Assembly (NCBI RefSeq): GCF_026239735.1
Contig: NZ_JAPIVT010000012.1
Location: 1-64,000, forward strand
Direction: 5' to 3'
From: Pedobacter sp. MC2016-05
Lineage (GTDB): Bacteria > Bacteroidota > Bacteroidia > Sphingobacteriales > Sphingobacteriaceae
Length of the DNA: 64,000 nucleotides
The position numbers were made by a program, and so were the translations under genes. Every line of letters starts with the position of its first letter. Positions within the stretch are counted from its first letter, which is position 1. A model generated the notes under the pieces. The model was not told the DNA's origin, did no database searches, and was given only the letters and a program-made list of their open reading frames with translations. This document shows positions 8,508 through 17,579 of this stretch, piece after piece.

Positions 8508-10055
8508 TTAATACTCTCCAAATACTTTGCGCAAGACATTGGCAATTTCTCCTAATGTTGCATATTTTTCAACGGCATCAATAATGAGCGGCATCAAATT
8601 TTTCGTACCGCTCGCTGTTTCTTCCAATGCATTCAATGCTTCAGCTACCACATCGTTGTTACGCTCGCTTTTTAAGCGGTGCAGTTTTTCAGTTTGCAAC
8701 ACGCGAATAGAATCATCAATATTAAAAACCTCTGTTAAACCCTCCTCTTGTTGGGTAAATTTATTTACCCCCACCGAAATCCGCTCACCTGTTTCAATTT
8801 CTTTTTGATATTGATAAGATGCACTGGCAATCTCATTCTGCATGTAATCACTTTCTATGGCATTTACCGAGCCACCCATCGCATCGATCTTATCAACGTA
8901 ACTCCAGGCCGCAGCTTCAACTTCATCAGTCAGATTTTCGATAAAGAATGAGCCCGCTAAAGGGTCGACTGTATCGGTTACGCCACTTTCAAATGCTATT
9001 ATTTGCTGTGTACGCAAAGCGATTTTTGCTGCGGCTTCGGTGGGTAATGAAAGTGCCTCATCATAGCCATTGGTATGAAGCGACTGTGTTCCGCCTAATA
9101 CCGCAGCCATGGCTTGGTTGGATACTCTGATTACATTGTTAAGTGGTTGCTGCGCAGTTAACGTTGAGCCGCCCGTTTGAGTATGAAAACGCAACATTTG
9201 AGCCTTTTCATCGGTAGCGCCCAGGTCTTTCGTTATCTTTGCCCACATTCTTCGGGCTGCCCTAAACTTGGCAATCTCTTCAAAGAAGTTATTGTGGCAA
9301 TTAAAGAAAAACGACAAACGTTTTGCAAATACATTAATATCTAAACTCTTATCTATCGCAGCTTTCAAATAGGTTTTGCCATTGGCTAGCGTAAATGCCA
9401 ATTCTTGTACTGCAGAAGATCCCGCTTCGCGGATATGGTAACCAGAAATAGATATCGTGTTCCATTTTGGCACTTCCTTACTGCAAAACTCAAAAATATC
9501 AGTAATTAACCTCATCGATGGCTTTGGAGGATAGATATATGTTCCTCGTGCAGCGTACTCTTTTAAAATATCGTTTTGGATGGTACCAGATATCTGTTTC
9601 AAATCTGCTCCCTGTTTTTTAGCTAATGCAATGTACATGGCCAATAAAATTGATGCAGTCGCATTGATCGTCATCGAAGTGGTAATGTTTTTTAATTCAA
9701 TACCATCGAAAAGAATCTCTATATCTTTAAGTGAATCGATGGCAACACCAACTTTTCCAACCTCTCCATCTGACATTTCATGATCAGAATCGTAACCGAT
9801 TTGAGTAGGTAAATCGAATGCTACCGACAACCCGGTAGTTCCCTGGGCTAATAAATAATGGTAACGTCTATTTGATTCTTCTGCAGTTGAAAACCCCGCG
9901 TATTGACGCATGGTCCATAACCTTCCGCGATACATATCTTTCTGAATTCCTCGGGTAAATGGAAATTCACCAGCCTTTTCTTCCATCGGCTTTGCCGAAG
10001 TATAAATCTCCTTAATTTCGATGCCGGAAGTGGTTGTATGTTTGTTATCGCTCAT
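8508..10055 (-). CDS. Acyl-CoA mutase large subunit (methylmalonyl-CoA mutase family), catalytic domain only
   Basis: A 515-residue catalytic (TIM-barrel) domain of the B12-dependent acyl-CoA mutase family. Diagnostic segments are [57 protein letters not shown] and [15 protein letters not shown]. The C-terminal cobalamin-binding domain of one-chain mutases is absent, so it needs a separate B12-binding partner, which is not in the window. The Tyr in RQYAGFST agrees with methylmalonyl-CoA use, but related mutases act on isobutyryl- or ethylmalonyl-CoA, so the substrate is left open. It is monocistronic by position, 450 bp or more from dnaA. Confidence 0.88.
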   Translation of the reverse strand: MSDNKHTTTSGIEIKEIYTSAKPMEEKAGEFPFTRGIQKDMYRGRLWTMRQYAGFSTAEESNRRYHYLLAQGTTGLSVAFDLPTQIGYDSDHEMSDGEVGKVGVAIDSLKDIEILFDGIELKNITTSMTINATASILLAMYIALAKKQGADLKQISGTIQNDILKEYAARGTYIYPPKPSMRLITDIFEFCSKEVPKWNTISISGYHIREAGSSAVQELAFTLANGKTYLKAAIDKSLDINVFAKRLSFFFNCHNNFFEEIAKFRAARRMWAKITKDLGATDEKAQMLRFHTQTGGSTLTAQQPLNNVIRVSNQAMAAVLGGTQSLHTNGYDEALSLPTEAAAKIALRTQQIIAFESGVTDTVDPLAGSFFIENLTDEVEAAAWSYVDKIDAMGGSVNAIESDYMQNEIASASYQYQKEIETGERISVGVNKFTQQEEGLTEVFNIDDSIRVLQTEKLHRLKSERNNDVVAEALNALEETASGTKNLMPLIIDAVEKYATLGEIANVLRKVFGEY

Positions 10056-10176
10056 ATTCGGTTAGTTCAATAGCCACTTGTTCATTGTTTAACTGATAGC
10101 TACTTGTAATATCACTAAATCAATTAATACTTTTTTTAAAATTGATCAACTTCGCAGCTAATCGCTTATCATCAAT

Positions 10177-10707
10177 TTAAAATAGCTTCTGAATATCTTT
10201 TTTGACCAACTCTATCGTCAAATCATAGGGATTTTCATCAATGCTGGTCATGTGCTGCAAAATTGCTTTGCTTAGCTCAATACCATTTGCATCAGCAGGT
10301 AATCCATGCACAGCATTATTAATCATGGCAATGGTATCATCCTTAAGTTTTCGTACTACATTCCAGGTTACGCTATCTACATAGAGCTGCTGCGAAATGT
10401 TGTGTTGATACTCAGACCGTACCTCATTTAAAATTCCGGCTTGCAATGTTCCAATGCCTATCCCCTGCTGGTGGAGGCGTATCAATAAATTAGCAGGATT
10501 AATGCGGTCAGTAAAAATGATTAATCGTTCGTGCGCCTGTAAGCGCAACGGTAACAAATGTGCTCTACTTTCCTTATTAAGTTCAATATTTTTTAAGTCG
10601 AAAAAACGCTGTATATCGTTCTTTAAAATATAATAAACTCCCATCAAGGCTAAAAAGACACCTGCAAAGAGAATCACTATATCTGTTAAAATCTGTTGAA
10701 TATTCAT
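10177..10707 (-). CDS. Conserved hypothetical protein with one N-terminal membrane helix
   Basis: With the start at the ATG at 10707 the protein has 176 residues and begins MNIQQILTDIVILFAGVFLA. An in-frame ATG 18 codons upstream is possible but the added residues are not protein-like. A single membrane helix (about residues 7-27) is followed by a cytosolic helical domain with SRAHLLPLRLQAHERLIIF and NPYDLTIELVKKDIQKLF. The family occurs in Bacteroidota, but I know of no function. It diverges from the iron-sulfur carrier gene, whose promoter lies in the shared 90-bp spacer. Confidence 0.7.
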   Translation of the reverse strand: MNIQQILTDIVILFAGVFLALMGVYYILKNDIQRFFDLKNIELNKESRAHLLPLRLQAHERLIIFTDRINPANLLIRLHQQGIGIGTLQAGILNEVRSEYQHNISQQLYVDSVTWNVVRKLKDDTIAMINNAVHGLPADANGIELSKAILQHMTSIDENPYDLTIELVKKDIQKLF

Positions 10708-10768
10708 ACTATTGTTTAAATACGGTAATATTAACCTACCACTAAAAGCAAAAATGTGCATTATTATT

Positions 10769-10776
10769 TATATTTG
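10769..10776 (+). promoter_or_regulatory. -7 promoter element for the iron-sulfur carrier gene
   Basis: TATATTTG matches the Bacteroidota -7 consensus TAnnTTTG and lies 22 bp before the ATG at 10799. No clear TTTG is found 19 bp upstream, so the -33 element is weak. Confidence 0.45.
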
Positions 10777-10798
10777 TAACAGATAAAATTTAAATAAC

Positions 10799-11152
10799 AT
10801 GAGCACAACAGTTGATACATCATTTGCACCAGTTACTTTTTCAGAAGGTGCAGCAAAAGAGTTATATAAATTAAAAGATCAGCAGGAGATTAGTGAGGAT
10901 TATGGTTTACGTGTAGGCGTTGAAGGTGGTGGCTGCGCTGGAATGAATTACGTTTTAGGCTTCGACCAGAAAAAAGAAGGCGATCAGGAATTTTTTATTG
11001 ATGGCATTAAGGTTTTTATGAACAAAGCACATCAAATGTACCTCATGGGTATGATGATTGACTGGCAAGATGGTTTAAATTCTCGCGGTTTTACATTTGT
11101 TAACCCGAATGCAACAAGTACTTGCGGTTGCGGAACGAGTTTCTCAGCATAA
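10799..11152 (+). CDS. HesB/IscA-family iron-sulfur cluster carrier
   Basis: A 117-residue A-type carrier that receives and passes on Fe-S clusters during assembly of Fe-S proteins. The three conserved cysteines are present: Cys46 in GGGCAGMNY, and Cys109 and Cys111 in STCGCGTSF at the C-terminus. Length and motif spacing are standard for IscA/ErpA/SufA proteins; which subtype it is cannot be told from sequence alone. No isc or suf genes adjoin it. A good -7 promoter element precedes it and a terminator follows, so it is probably transcribed alone. Confidence 0.92.
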   Translation: MSTTVDTSFAPVTFSEGAAKELYKLKDQQEISEDYGLRVGVEGGGCAGMNYVLGFDQKKEGDQEFFIDGIKVFMNKAHQMYLMGMMIDWQDGLNSRGFTFVNPNATSTCGCGTSFSA

Positions 11153-11180
11153 ATAAAATATTATTGTAACATATAGTGCG

Positions 11181-11217
11181 GTCCCTTTGTCTAAACATCG
11201 GGACTTTTTTTATTTTT
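11181..11217 (+). terminator. Intrinsic terminator after the iron-sulfur carrier gene
   Basis: GTCCC (11181-11185) pairs with GGGAC (11200-11204), followed by seven T residues and a further T-rich run. The stem is short but the T-tract is strong. Confidence 0.6.
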
Positions 11218-11254
11218 ACAGGCTTTGTCCGCCAAACGCTTATCGCAATACTAA

Positions 11255-12484
11255 ATGAACTACAGAGAAAACATCAGACTGGCATTAGAATCTATCAAGG
11301 GCAATCGCTTACGCACCATGCTTACTGCCCTAATTATTGCCATAGGTTTGATGGCTCTAGTAGGTATTTTAACCACGCTTGATGCTGTAAAGAAAAGTAT
11401 GACTGATGCCTTTAGTAGCATGGGCGCTAATTCTTTTACGATTAGAAACCGCGGAACAGGAATTAGAATTGGAAACGGAAAAAGACCAAAACCTTTTAAA
11501 TCTATCCGTTACGAAGATGCTGTTAAATTTAAAAATGGCCTGAATGCCCCGGCAACAGTTGCTGTTAGTGTTTTTGCAAGCGGTGGCTCAACGGTAAAGT
11601 ATGGTACATTAAAAACAAATCCGAACATTAACGTTCAGGGTATAGATGAGAATGGCTTAGCTTCTCAAGGCTTGAGTTTATCAGAAGGTAGAAATTTCGG
11701 ACTTTCAGAAGTCGCCATGGGAAGCAATGTGTGCATTGTTGGAGGAGAAGTTATAGAACGACTTTTTAAAGATTCTGATCCGATGGATAAGTTGATCAAC
11801 GTTGGAAACAATCGTTTCAAAATTATCGGCGTTTTAGCAAAAAAAGGTTCTAGCATGGGTTTTAGTGGAGATAGGGCTGTATATGTACCCCTGCTAAAGG
11901 CCAAACAGATTAATGCAAATGCTAATCCATCTTACACCATCACCGTTATGGTATCTGATAATAATGATCAGGAAAATGTAATTGGCGAATCGACCGCGTT
12001 ATTTAGAAATATCCGTAAAGTAAAAATTGGGGAAGGGAATAATTTTGAAATTACCAAGAGCGACGCCGTTGCGCAAACCTTGTTCGAAAACCTAGCTTTT
12101 GTTGCCGTTGGCGGCGTAGCTATTGGTATTATCACTTTACTAGGTGCTTCTATTGGTTTGATGAATATTATGCTAGTAAGTGTAACAGAGCGTACACGGG
12201 AAATTGGAATTAGAAAAGCCATTGGTGCAAATCCTCAGGTTATTCGTAGACAGTTTTTGATTGAGGCTGTGGTAATTTGCTTAATGGGTGGGGTATTAGG
12301 AATATTCTTAGGCATCGTTTTAGGAAATGTGATATCTTTAGCCATGGGTGGCGCTTTTATTATTCCATGGTTTTTTATTATCGGAGGCTTTGCCCTTTGT
12401 GTATTGGTAGGAATCGTTTCCGGATATTATCCAGCAAAAAAAGCCTCAAAATTAGATCCTGTTGAGGCATTGCGATATGAATAA
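11255..12484 (+). CDS. ABC transporter permease, MacB/FtsX type
   Basis: A 409-residue permease of the MacB family. It has one membrane helix near the N-terminus (about 20-45, GNRLRTMLTALIIAIGLMALVGI), a large periplasmic MacB_PCD domain (about 50-270) and three C-terminal helices forming the FtsX domain. The typical SVTERTREIGIRKAIGA motif, which contacts the ATPase, precedes the second-last helices. Such proteins act mechanically as exporters of peptides, lipoproteins or drugs, together with an ATPase and often an adaptor. No ATPase gene adjoins it here, so its partner must be encoded elsewhere. It is preceded by a terminator. Confidence 0.9.
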   Translation: MNYRENIRLALESIKGNRLRTMLTALIIAIGLMALVGILTTLDAVKKSMTDAFSSMGANSFTIRNRGTGIRIGNGKRPKPFKSIRYEDAVKFKNGLNAPATVAVSVFASGGSTVKYGTLKTNPNINVQGIDENGLASQGLSLSEGRNFGLSEVAMGSNVCIVGGEVIERLFKDSDPMDKLINVGNNRFKIIGVLAKKGSSMGFSGDRAVYVPLLKAKQINANANPSYTITVMVSDNNDQENVIGESTALFRNIRKVKIGEGNNFEITKSDAVAQTLFENLAFVAVGGVAIGIITLLGASIGLMNIMLVSVTERTREIGIRKAIGANPQVIRRQFLIEAVVICLMGGVLGIFLGIVLGNVISLAMGGAFIIPWFFIIGGFALCVLVGIVSGYYPAKKASKLDPVEALRYE

Positions 12485-12508
12485 GCCCCAATTTCGGGAG
12501 CTGGCTGA

Positions 12509-13246
12509 TTAAATCAACACATTATTTAGCTGATGCTCGCTTAGTAGGCGCTGCATTATTGGAGTATTCAAACTTTCTTCGAGCGCAGCGGCATGTTTTA
12601 AATGATGCATGTCGCTTCCAATAAAATCTACCCAATGGTTTTCTGCCATTTCTTCAGCAACTTTTTTGGCTCCAGAACCATAATATCCTGTTAAGGCAAT
12701 TGAATTCATTTGCAACAAACAACCAGTTTCTTTGATCTGGCTATAATTTTCTAAACTGACGTAGTAGTATGGATACCGCTCGGGATGAGCAAGCACCGGC
12801 TTATAGCCTGCATCTTGCATCATTTTTATAGTGTCGAAAAGATTTTGAGGCGCATTGATATAAGAAAGTTCGAAGAGCAAGTAATTACTACCAAAAGTGA
12901 GAACTTCTTTTTGCTTAACTTTCTTTTCTAAAGTTTCATCCAGATAATATTCGGCGGCGGCATCAATTTCTAAATCAAGCTGAATTTCTTGTATACCTTT
13001 CCTCAAAAGATCTAAATTGCGATTGATGGTATCAGGCGTATTGCGAAAATAATCGGCCATGATATGCGGGGTGGCAATCAGTTTTTTAAATCCTAATGAT
13101 TTGAATTTTTTAGCCAATAGAATCGAATCGTTTATGGTTTGTGCACCATCATCTATCCCAGGAATAATATGAGAGTGCATATCAGTTCCAATATTTGAAA
13201 AGTTAAATTCGGGAACTATTTTTTTCTTCTTAAACAATCCGAACAT
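12509..13246 (-). CDS. PHP-domain tyrosine phosphatase, CpsB/YwqE type
   Basis: A 245-residue PHP-domain enzyme like CpsB/YwqE, which removes phosphate from tyrosine kinases that control capsule or exopolysaccharide export. Metal-binding motifs are visible in order: DMHSHIIPGIDDGA (His24, His26), the ATPHI segment, the LAHPERY motif and FIGSDMHH near the C-terminus. No tyrosine kinase or export gene lies nearby. However, remnants of ugd and galE, sugar-nucleotide genes of such loci, lie just upstream in the same direction, so this looks like the surviving part of a lost polysaccharide locus. Confidence 0.88.
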   Translation of the reverse strand: MFGLFKKKKIVPEFNFSNIGTDMHSHIIPGIDDGAQTINDSILLAKKFKSLGFKKLIATPHIMADYFRNTPDTINRNLDLLRKGIQEIQLDLEIDAAAEYYLDETLEKKVKQKEVLTFGSNYLLFELSYINAPQNLFDTIKMMQDAGYKPVLAHPERYPYYYVSLENYSQIKETGCLLQMNSIALTGYYGSGAKKVAEEMAENHWVDFIGSDMHHLKHAAALEESLNTPIMQRLLSEHQLNNVLI

Positions 13247-13263
13247 AGCGATAGATCATGACT

Positions 13264-13821
13264 TTAACTTAATTCTTTTGGCAAATTCGATGCTTCGGCT
13301 GCCGATGCTAATTTAGAAGAATAGATTCTATCGAGCAAATTATTTAAGTTTTCCCTCAAATCAAACTGCAAATCTTCATGCAATTTATTGTACTTGTTAA
13401 AGGTTATTGTAACTGTTTTAATGTAAAACGCTGAAAACAAAATCATGTAATCTCTATAGCCAAAAATAGATTTACGGTAATCGAAAGGAATGATATTTAA
13501 AATGAAAAGCTTGAGTTCTACTTCTCCAATAGGATCTTTTGTAACCTTGTAAAAATGGTTAACCGATGTGATCATTTTCCGCACTTTAACTAAAGCCTCT
13601 TTTGCATTCAGTATTTTAAGTTCAGAAACTTGTTCGGTCGCATCGGTTTTGATTTTTTCTTTGCGGTCTTCCAGATCACTTTCGCTTTCTAAAAGTTTGT
13701 AGTGGAGATGTTCTGTGAGCACTTTATCTTTGGCTATTAAACGCAATAAGAGCTTATCTTTTTCTTTGATAGGCAAATCTGTAATGGCCGTTTTTAATTC
13801 TTTGTGCTCTGATAATTTCAT
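13264..13821 (-). CDS. Hypothetical protein between a galE remnant and the YwqE-type phosphatase
   Basis: A 185-residue protein with no signal peptide or clear membrane helix. The first 100 residues are charged and helical with probable coiled-coil character (ESESDLEDRKEKIKTDATEQ), and the second half is richer in aromatic and hydrophobic residues (FGYRDYMILFSAFYIKTV). I do not recognise the family. Its ATG directly follows the stop codon of the galE fragment, and the phosphatase gene begins 17 bp downstream, so it was probably read as part of the same operon before the locus was damaged. Confidence 0.55.
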   Translation of the reverse strand: MKLSEHKELKTAITDLPIKEKDKLLLRLIAKDKVLTEHLHYKLLESESDLEDRKEKIKTDATEQVSELKILNAKEALVKVRKMITSVNHFYKVTKDPIGEVELKLFILNIIPFDYRKSIFGYRDYMILFSAFYIKTVTITFNKYNKLHEDLQFDLRENLNNLLDRIYSSKLASAAEASNLPKELS

Positions 13822-14034
13822 TTAAAAAAGATTAGCCATAATGTATTTTTCCCACTTCCAAGCCGAACGCATCATTTCATTGATATCAAGATTCACTTTC
13901 CAGCCTGATTCATTATTTGATTTTTGCACATCGCCAAAAATCTGTACAATATCACCAGCTCTTCTTGGGCCGATTTTATAGTTAAGCTTTTCACTGGTAA
14001 CATTTTCAAAGGCTGAATAATTTTCCAAACACAT
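13822..14034 (-). pseudogene. galE (UDP-glucose 4-epimerase) C-terminal fragment
   Basis: The 70 codons match only the last part of UDP-glucose 4-epimerase: SAFENVTSEKLNYKIGPRRA, then GDIVQIFGDVQKS and EMMRSAWKWEKYI, as in the C-terminus of GalE. The Rossmann domain and the active-site Ser/Tyr/Lys, about 270 residues, are missing. The first Met is only the first available start codon in what is left. A ugd fragment lies directly upstream in the same direction, so a deletion that joined two sugar-nucleotide genes is the simplest reading. It is probably not functional. Confidence 0.75.
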
Positions 14035-14044
14035 CGTTTGCTGT

Positions 14045-14107
14045 CTAGGATAAAAATGTTCCGGTAACCAACCCTACATATCCGCTACCAATAACGGCTA
14101 TCTTGAT
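14045..14107 (-). pseudogene. ugd (UDP-glucose 6-dehydrogenase) N-terminal remnant
   Basis: Reading leftward from 14107 the codons give IKIAVIGSGYVGLVTGTFLS and then a stop at 14045-14047. GxGYVGLVTGT is the characteristic NAD-binding start of UDP-glucose/GDP-mannose dehydrogenases, which make UDP-glucuronate for capsules. The expected start codon is missing and nothing of the remaining roughly 400 residues is left. It is directly followed by the galE C-terminal fragment in another frame. Confidence 0.7.
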
Positions 14108-14170
14108 ATATTTTTAAGCTTTTTAAATATATTCGTTTTATCTTGGCCACGAAGATAGGAATTTACAACA

Positions 14171-15388
14171 ATGCTTTTGCTTTACAGATTAGGAATTAGA
14201 GTTTACCAGGTGATTATTTTGATTTTTTCGCTATTTAATAGCAAAGCGAAATTATTTATAAAAGGCCGTAAAAACCTTTTTAATGAAATAAAACAACAGG
14301 TGGATGCCGGAGAAAAACATGTTTGGTTTCACTTTGCTTCATTGGGAGAATTTGAACAAGGAAGGCCGGTATTAGAAAAACTTTTGGCCCTTTTTCCAGC
14401 AAAAAAGATTGTAGTGACGTTTTTTTCTCCTTCGGGATATGAGATTAGAAAAAACTATCCGCTCGCAGATGTTTTTTACCTTCCAATTGACACCGCTCAA
14501 AACTCCAAGCGATTCCTGGAATTGATCAATCCAGAGATGGTTATCTTTACCAAATATGAATTCTGGTATTTTTATTTCGAAGAATTAAGAAATCGCAATA
14601 TTCCACTCTATGTAATCTCGGGAATTTTTAGACCAAACCAAGTTTTTTTCAAATGGTATGGAGGTTTTTATCGCCAGATTTTAAAAGCAGTTTCCTATTT
14701 CTTTGTTCAGAATGAGGAAAGTAAAAGACTTTTGATCTCGATTGGATTGGTTAATGCAGTAGTGAGTGGCGATACGCGTTTCGATCGGGTGTATGAAAAC
14801 GCTAAATCTCCTAAAAAGCTTACTGAAGTAGAAGCTTTCATCGGCAGTTCGCCAACATTAATTTGCGGAAGTACGTGGCTTGAAGACGAAAAATTATTAT
14901 CGGCTTTACCTGAAAATTATCCTGATTGGAAATTTATTATTGCACCGCATGAAATTCATGAAAGCCATATCGAAAGTATCGAGAAGCAGTTTCCTTTGGG
15001 CAGTGTGCGGTTTTCGGTTCTCAATTCCAATAATCGAAGGCCAACCGCCGAATACCAAACGCTAATCGTAGACAACATTGGCATGCTTTCTTCTTTGTAT
15101 CATTATGGGAAACTGGCTTATATTGGTGGCGGCTTTGGGGCTGGAATACATAATACACTCGAAGCTGCGGCATTTGGTCTACCTGTAATTTTCGGCCCGA
15201 AGTATGATAAATTCCAGGAAGCTAAAGATTTGATTGTACTCGGTGCGGCAAAAAGTATTTCTTCTGGTGAAGAGTTACTAACTGCATTCGAATTGTTTGC
15301 AGCAAACGAAACTGCTTCGATTGCTGCTAAAAAATATGTAGATGATCAAAAAGGAGCTACAGAAATTATCATTCAGCACATTTTATGA
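14171..15388 (+). CDS. waaA: 3-deoxy-D-manno-octulosonic acid (Kdo) transferase
   Basis: A 405-residue Kdo transferase (GT30) that adds Kdo from CMP-Kdo to lipid IVA during lipopolysaccharide core synthesis at the inner face of the inner membrane. An N-terminal membrane anchor (about 1-22) precedes the glycosyltransferase-N domain, with the diagnostic HVWFHFASLGEFEQGRPVLE, VTFFSPSGYE and FTKYEFWYFY. The C-terminal half has GGGFGAGIHNTLEAAAFGLP, the donor-binding segment. Length is standard. Its TGA stop overlaps the ATG of a small secreted-protein gene (ATGA), so the two are coupled. Confidence 0.95.
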   Translation: MLLLYRLGIRVYQVIILIFSLFNSKAKLFIKGRKNLFNEIKQQVDAGEKHVWFHFASLGEFEQGRPVLEKLLALFPAKKIVVTFFSPSGYEIRKNYPLADVFYLPIDTAQNSKRFLELINPEMVIFTKYEFWYFYFEELRNRNIPLYVISGIFRPNQVFFKWYGGFYRQILKAVSYFFVQNEESKRLLISIGLVNAVVSGDTRFDRVYENAKSPKKLTEVEAFIGSSPTLICGSTWLEDEKLLSALPENYPDWKFIIAPHEIHESHIESIEKQFPLGSVRFSVLNSNNRRPTAEYQTLIVDNIGMLSSLYHYGKLAYIGGGFGAGIHNTLEAAAFGLPVIFGPKYDKFQEAKDLIVLGAAKSISSGEELLTAFELFAANETASIAAKKYVDDQKGATEIIIQHIL

Positions 15389-15965
15389 AAACCAAATTTA
15401 TTGCATTTATCGGGCTTCTATTTGTCTTTCACACCAGCTTCGCTCAACGAATCGAATACACAAAAATTGCACTTGACAGCGTAATGATCGTCACGCCAAT
15501 AGTTGATGCAGCTAAAAGGGACTATAGTGATTCTAACGTATTTATGCCGAATTAAGTTCAAAAATATCTAAAATGTTGTTCAATGTCATAAGAGAAAAAC
15601 TTCCAAATACACGGTATGAGCAGGTATCTCATCTTGAAACACTTCCACAAAAAGAATATGTCAACATTACTCATAATTATCTCGCCTGGGCCAGATTGAA
15701 AAAAGCAAAAGATTTTTTCGATGCTCCGGCAAGTTTAATTCAACCCAATAGTAGGCATACACTTCACATCGCTTTCTCGGGCTACTATGGACCATCTTCG
15801 GAAAATGAAATTTTCGCCAATCTCTTCATATTAGATAACAAAATGAGGAAAATAATCTACTGTGACCTACTAAGCAGGAGCTTTACCGAAATCACAGATC
15901 AAAAAGCCGTGACGAAAGCAACCATTGAACTTATTGATAAGTACCTCGCTTATAAGGAAAACTAA
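15385..15965 (+). pseudogene. Secreted protein of unknown function, split by a frameshift
   Basis: The first frame (15385-15555, 56 codons) starts with a signal peptide ending HTSFA and then stops. A second open frame continues to 15965 and encodes 130 residues from the Met at 15573. Its in-frame reading before that Met (RIYAELSSKISK, from 15537) joins smoothly to the first part (DAAKRDYSDS), so one base gained or lost near 15530-15550 has split a gene of about 190 codons. I do not recognise the family. It begins inside the end of waaA and meets gntK at the 3' end with a 4-bp overlap. Confidence 0.6.
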
Positions 15966-16465
15966 ACCAAATCAGCCTTAACAATATCATCCACAATTTC
16001 TGAAATTTCCTTATCTATAGAGACAATAAACACATCCTTTTCATCGGCTTGCGGTTCTTCCAAAGTATCAAACTGGCTTTGCAGTAAACTACTAGGCATA
16101 TATTGGTGTGAGCGTTTCGAAATCCTATCAAAGATTAGCTCATAACTTCCCTTCAAATAGATGAAACCCATTTTCGGATTGGTTGTTCTTAGAATATCAC
16201 GGTATTTACGTTTCAATGCCGAGCACGCAATAATACAAGTGGTTCCATGTTCGGCATGATCATGACCAACCTTTGCGATAAGATCTAACCAATCCAACCG
16301 ATCTTCATCAGTAAGCGGAATGCCGGCAGCCATTTTATCTACATTTCGTTGAGTATGCAAATTATCACCGTCAATAAATTCAGCGTTGAGGTTTGGGGAA
16401 AGGGATTTACCAATAACCGTTTTGCCACTACCAGAAACCCCCATTAAAATGATAAATCTTGCCAT
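15962..16465 (-). CDS. gntK: Gluconokinase (carbohydrate kinase, GntK type)
   Basis: A 167-residue P-loop kinase that phosphorylates D-gluconate to 6-phosphogluconate using ATP. The P-loop GVSGSGKT is at residues 9-16, followed by the family segment FIDGDNLH and the CIIACSALKRKYRD motif. The length is right for the small GntK/IdnK type. No gluconate transporter or dehydrogenase is next to it; it lies 8 bp downstream of hemH on the same strand, which gives no pathway link but suggests co-transcription. Confidence 0.92.
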   Translation of the reverse strand: MARFIILMGVSGSGKTVIGKSLSPNLNAEFIDGDNLHTQRNVDKMAAGIPLTDEDRLDWLDLIAKVGHDHAEHGTTCIIACSALKRKYRDILRTTNPKMGFIYLKGSYELIFDRISKRSHQYMPSSLLQSQFDTLEEPQADEKDVFIVSIDKEISEIVDDIVKADLV

Positions 16466-16472
16466 TCTTAAT

Positions 16473-17483
16473 TTATTTAATCATCCCGGCAAGTGCCTCA
16501 ATAAATACCGGACTATCATTTAAACTTTCTACCAACTGAACATGTTCGCCACCTAAAGCTTTAAATTCTTCCTGGTATTCCACTGTAATTTCGTAGAGTG
16601 TTTCTAAGCAATCGGCTACAAAAGCAGGACTGAAAACAAGTAACCGTTTTTTTCCCTCAGCGGCTAATTTCTTTAAAACATCGGTTGTGTAAGGCTGCAC
16701 CCAAGGTTCTTTACCTAAACGAGATTGAAAACAAACAGTATATTTTTCTTTTGGCAAGTTCAATTCGGCCGCAATTAATCTCGCGGTATCATGGCCTTGC
16801 GCTGAGTAACAAAATTTATTTGTATCGTTTAATGTCTTGCAGCAATCAGCGCTTTTTAAGCAGTAGTTTCCGGTATGATCACATTTAAGCAATTGTCTTT
16901 CCGGTAATCCATGAAAACTAAATAATACATGATCATAATTTGCTACTCCATGACGACGGGCATTTTCTGCGAACAGTTTAATCATCAGCTCATTATCATG
17001 AAATGAATTAACAAAAGATATTGGTGGTACAGTTTGCCACTTGCTTACCAGCTCCATCACCAATTGGATAACGGAACCAGAACTCGCTGAAGCATATTGA
17101 GGAAACATTGGGATCACTTGAATGCTTTCTACCAAACCCGCCTTCAAGTTTCCCAGCGCCGAAGATATGGAAGGACTTTGGTAACGCATGGCTAACTCCA
17201 CATGATAATCATCACCTAATCTATCTTGCAACATTTTTGCCTGCAAGCGACTATAATACAATAGTGGGGAACCATTTTCATTCCAAATTTCCTTGTATAA
17301 TTTGGCTGTTTTAGGGCTACGGAACGGAACAATAATGCCTTTCACCAATAATGTTCTGTTCAACTTAGGAATATCGATTACCCTTTCGTCCATCAAAAAT
17401 TGATCGAGATATTTTCTAACATCTGCGGTTTGTGGACTATCAGGCGTTCCTAAATTTACCAGTAAAATTCCCTTCTTGCTCAT
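16473..17483 (-). CDS. hemH: Ferrochelatase
   Basis: A 336-residue ferrochelatase, which inserts Fe(II) into protoporphyrin IX (or coproporphyrin III in the alternative pathway) as the last chelation step of heme synthesis. Diagnostic segments are NLGTPDSPQTADVRKYLDQF at the N-terminus, the FSFHGLPER active-site motif with the conserved His (about residue 185), and SRLGKEPWVQPYTT. The C-terminal FVADCLETLYEI with the catalytic Glu region is present. It lies between a carotenoid ketolase-like gene and gntK on the same strand. It is peripheral or cytosolic. Confidence 0.95.
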   Translation of the reverse strand: MSKKGILLVNLGTPDSPQTADVRKYLDQFLMDERVIDIPKLNRTLLVKGIIVPFRSPKTAKLYKEIWNENGSPLLYYSRLQAKMLQDRLGDDYHVELAMRYQSPSISSALGNLKAGLVESIQVIPMFPQYASASSGSVIQLVMELVSKWQTVPPISFVNSFHDNELMIKLFAENARRHGVANYDHVLFSFHGLPERQLLKCDHTGNYCLKSADCCKTLNDTNKFCYSAQGHDTARLIAAELNLPKEKYTVCFQSRLGKEPWVQPYTTDVLKKLAAEGKKRLLVFSPAFVADCLETLYEITVEYQEEFKALGGEHVQLVESLNDSPVFIEALAGMIK

Positions 17484-17579
17484 TTAATTATAGAATATGT
17501 TTAGTACCGCAAATATCGCCTTTTTGGCGTCAAATATGGTGTTGTAAGTATCAAGATTTGGTAAAAACCTTTGCTGAAT

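Noticed and set aside
13822..14034. Small stand-alone gene of 70 codons
   Set aside because: The sequence is only the C-terminal tail of GalE without its active site, so it is listed as a remnant.
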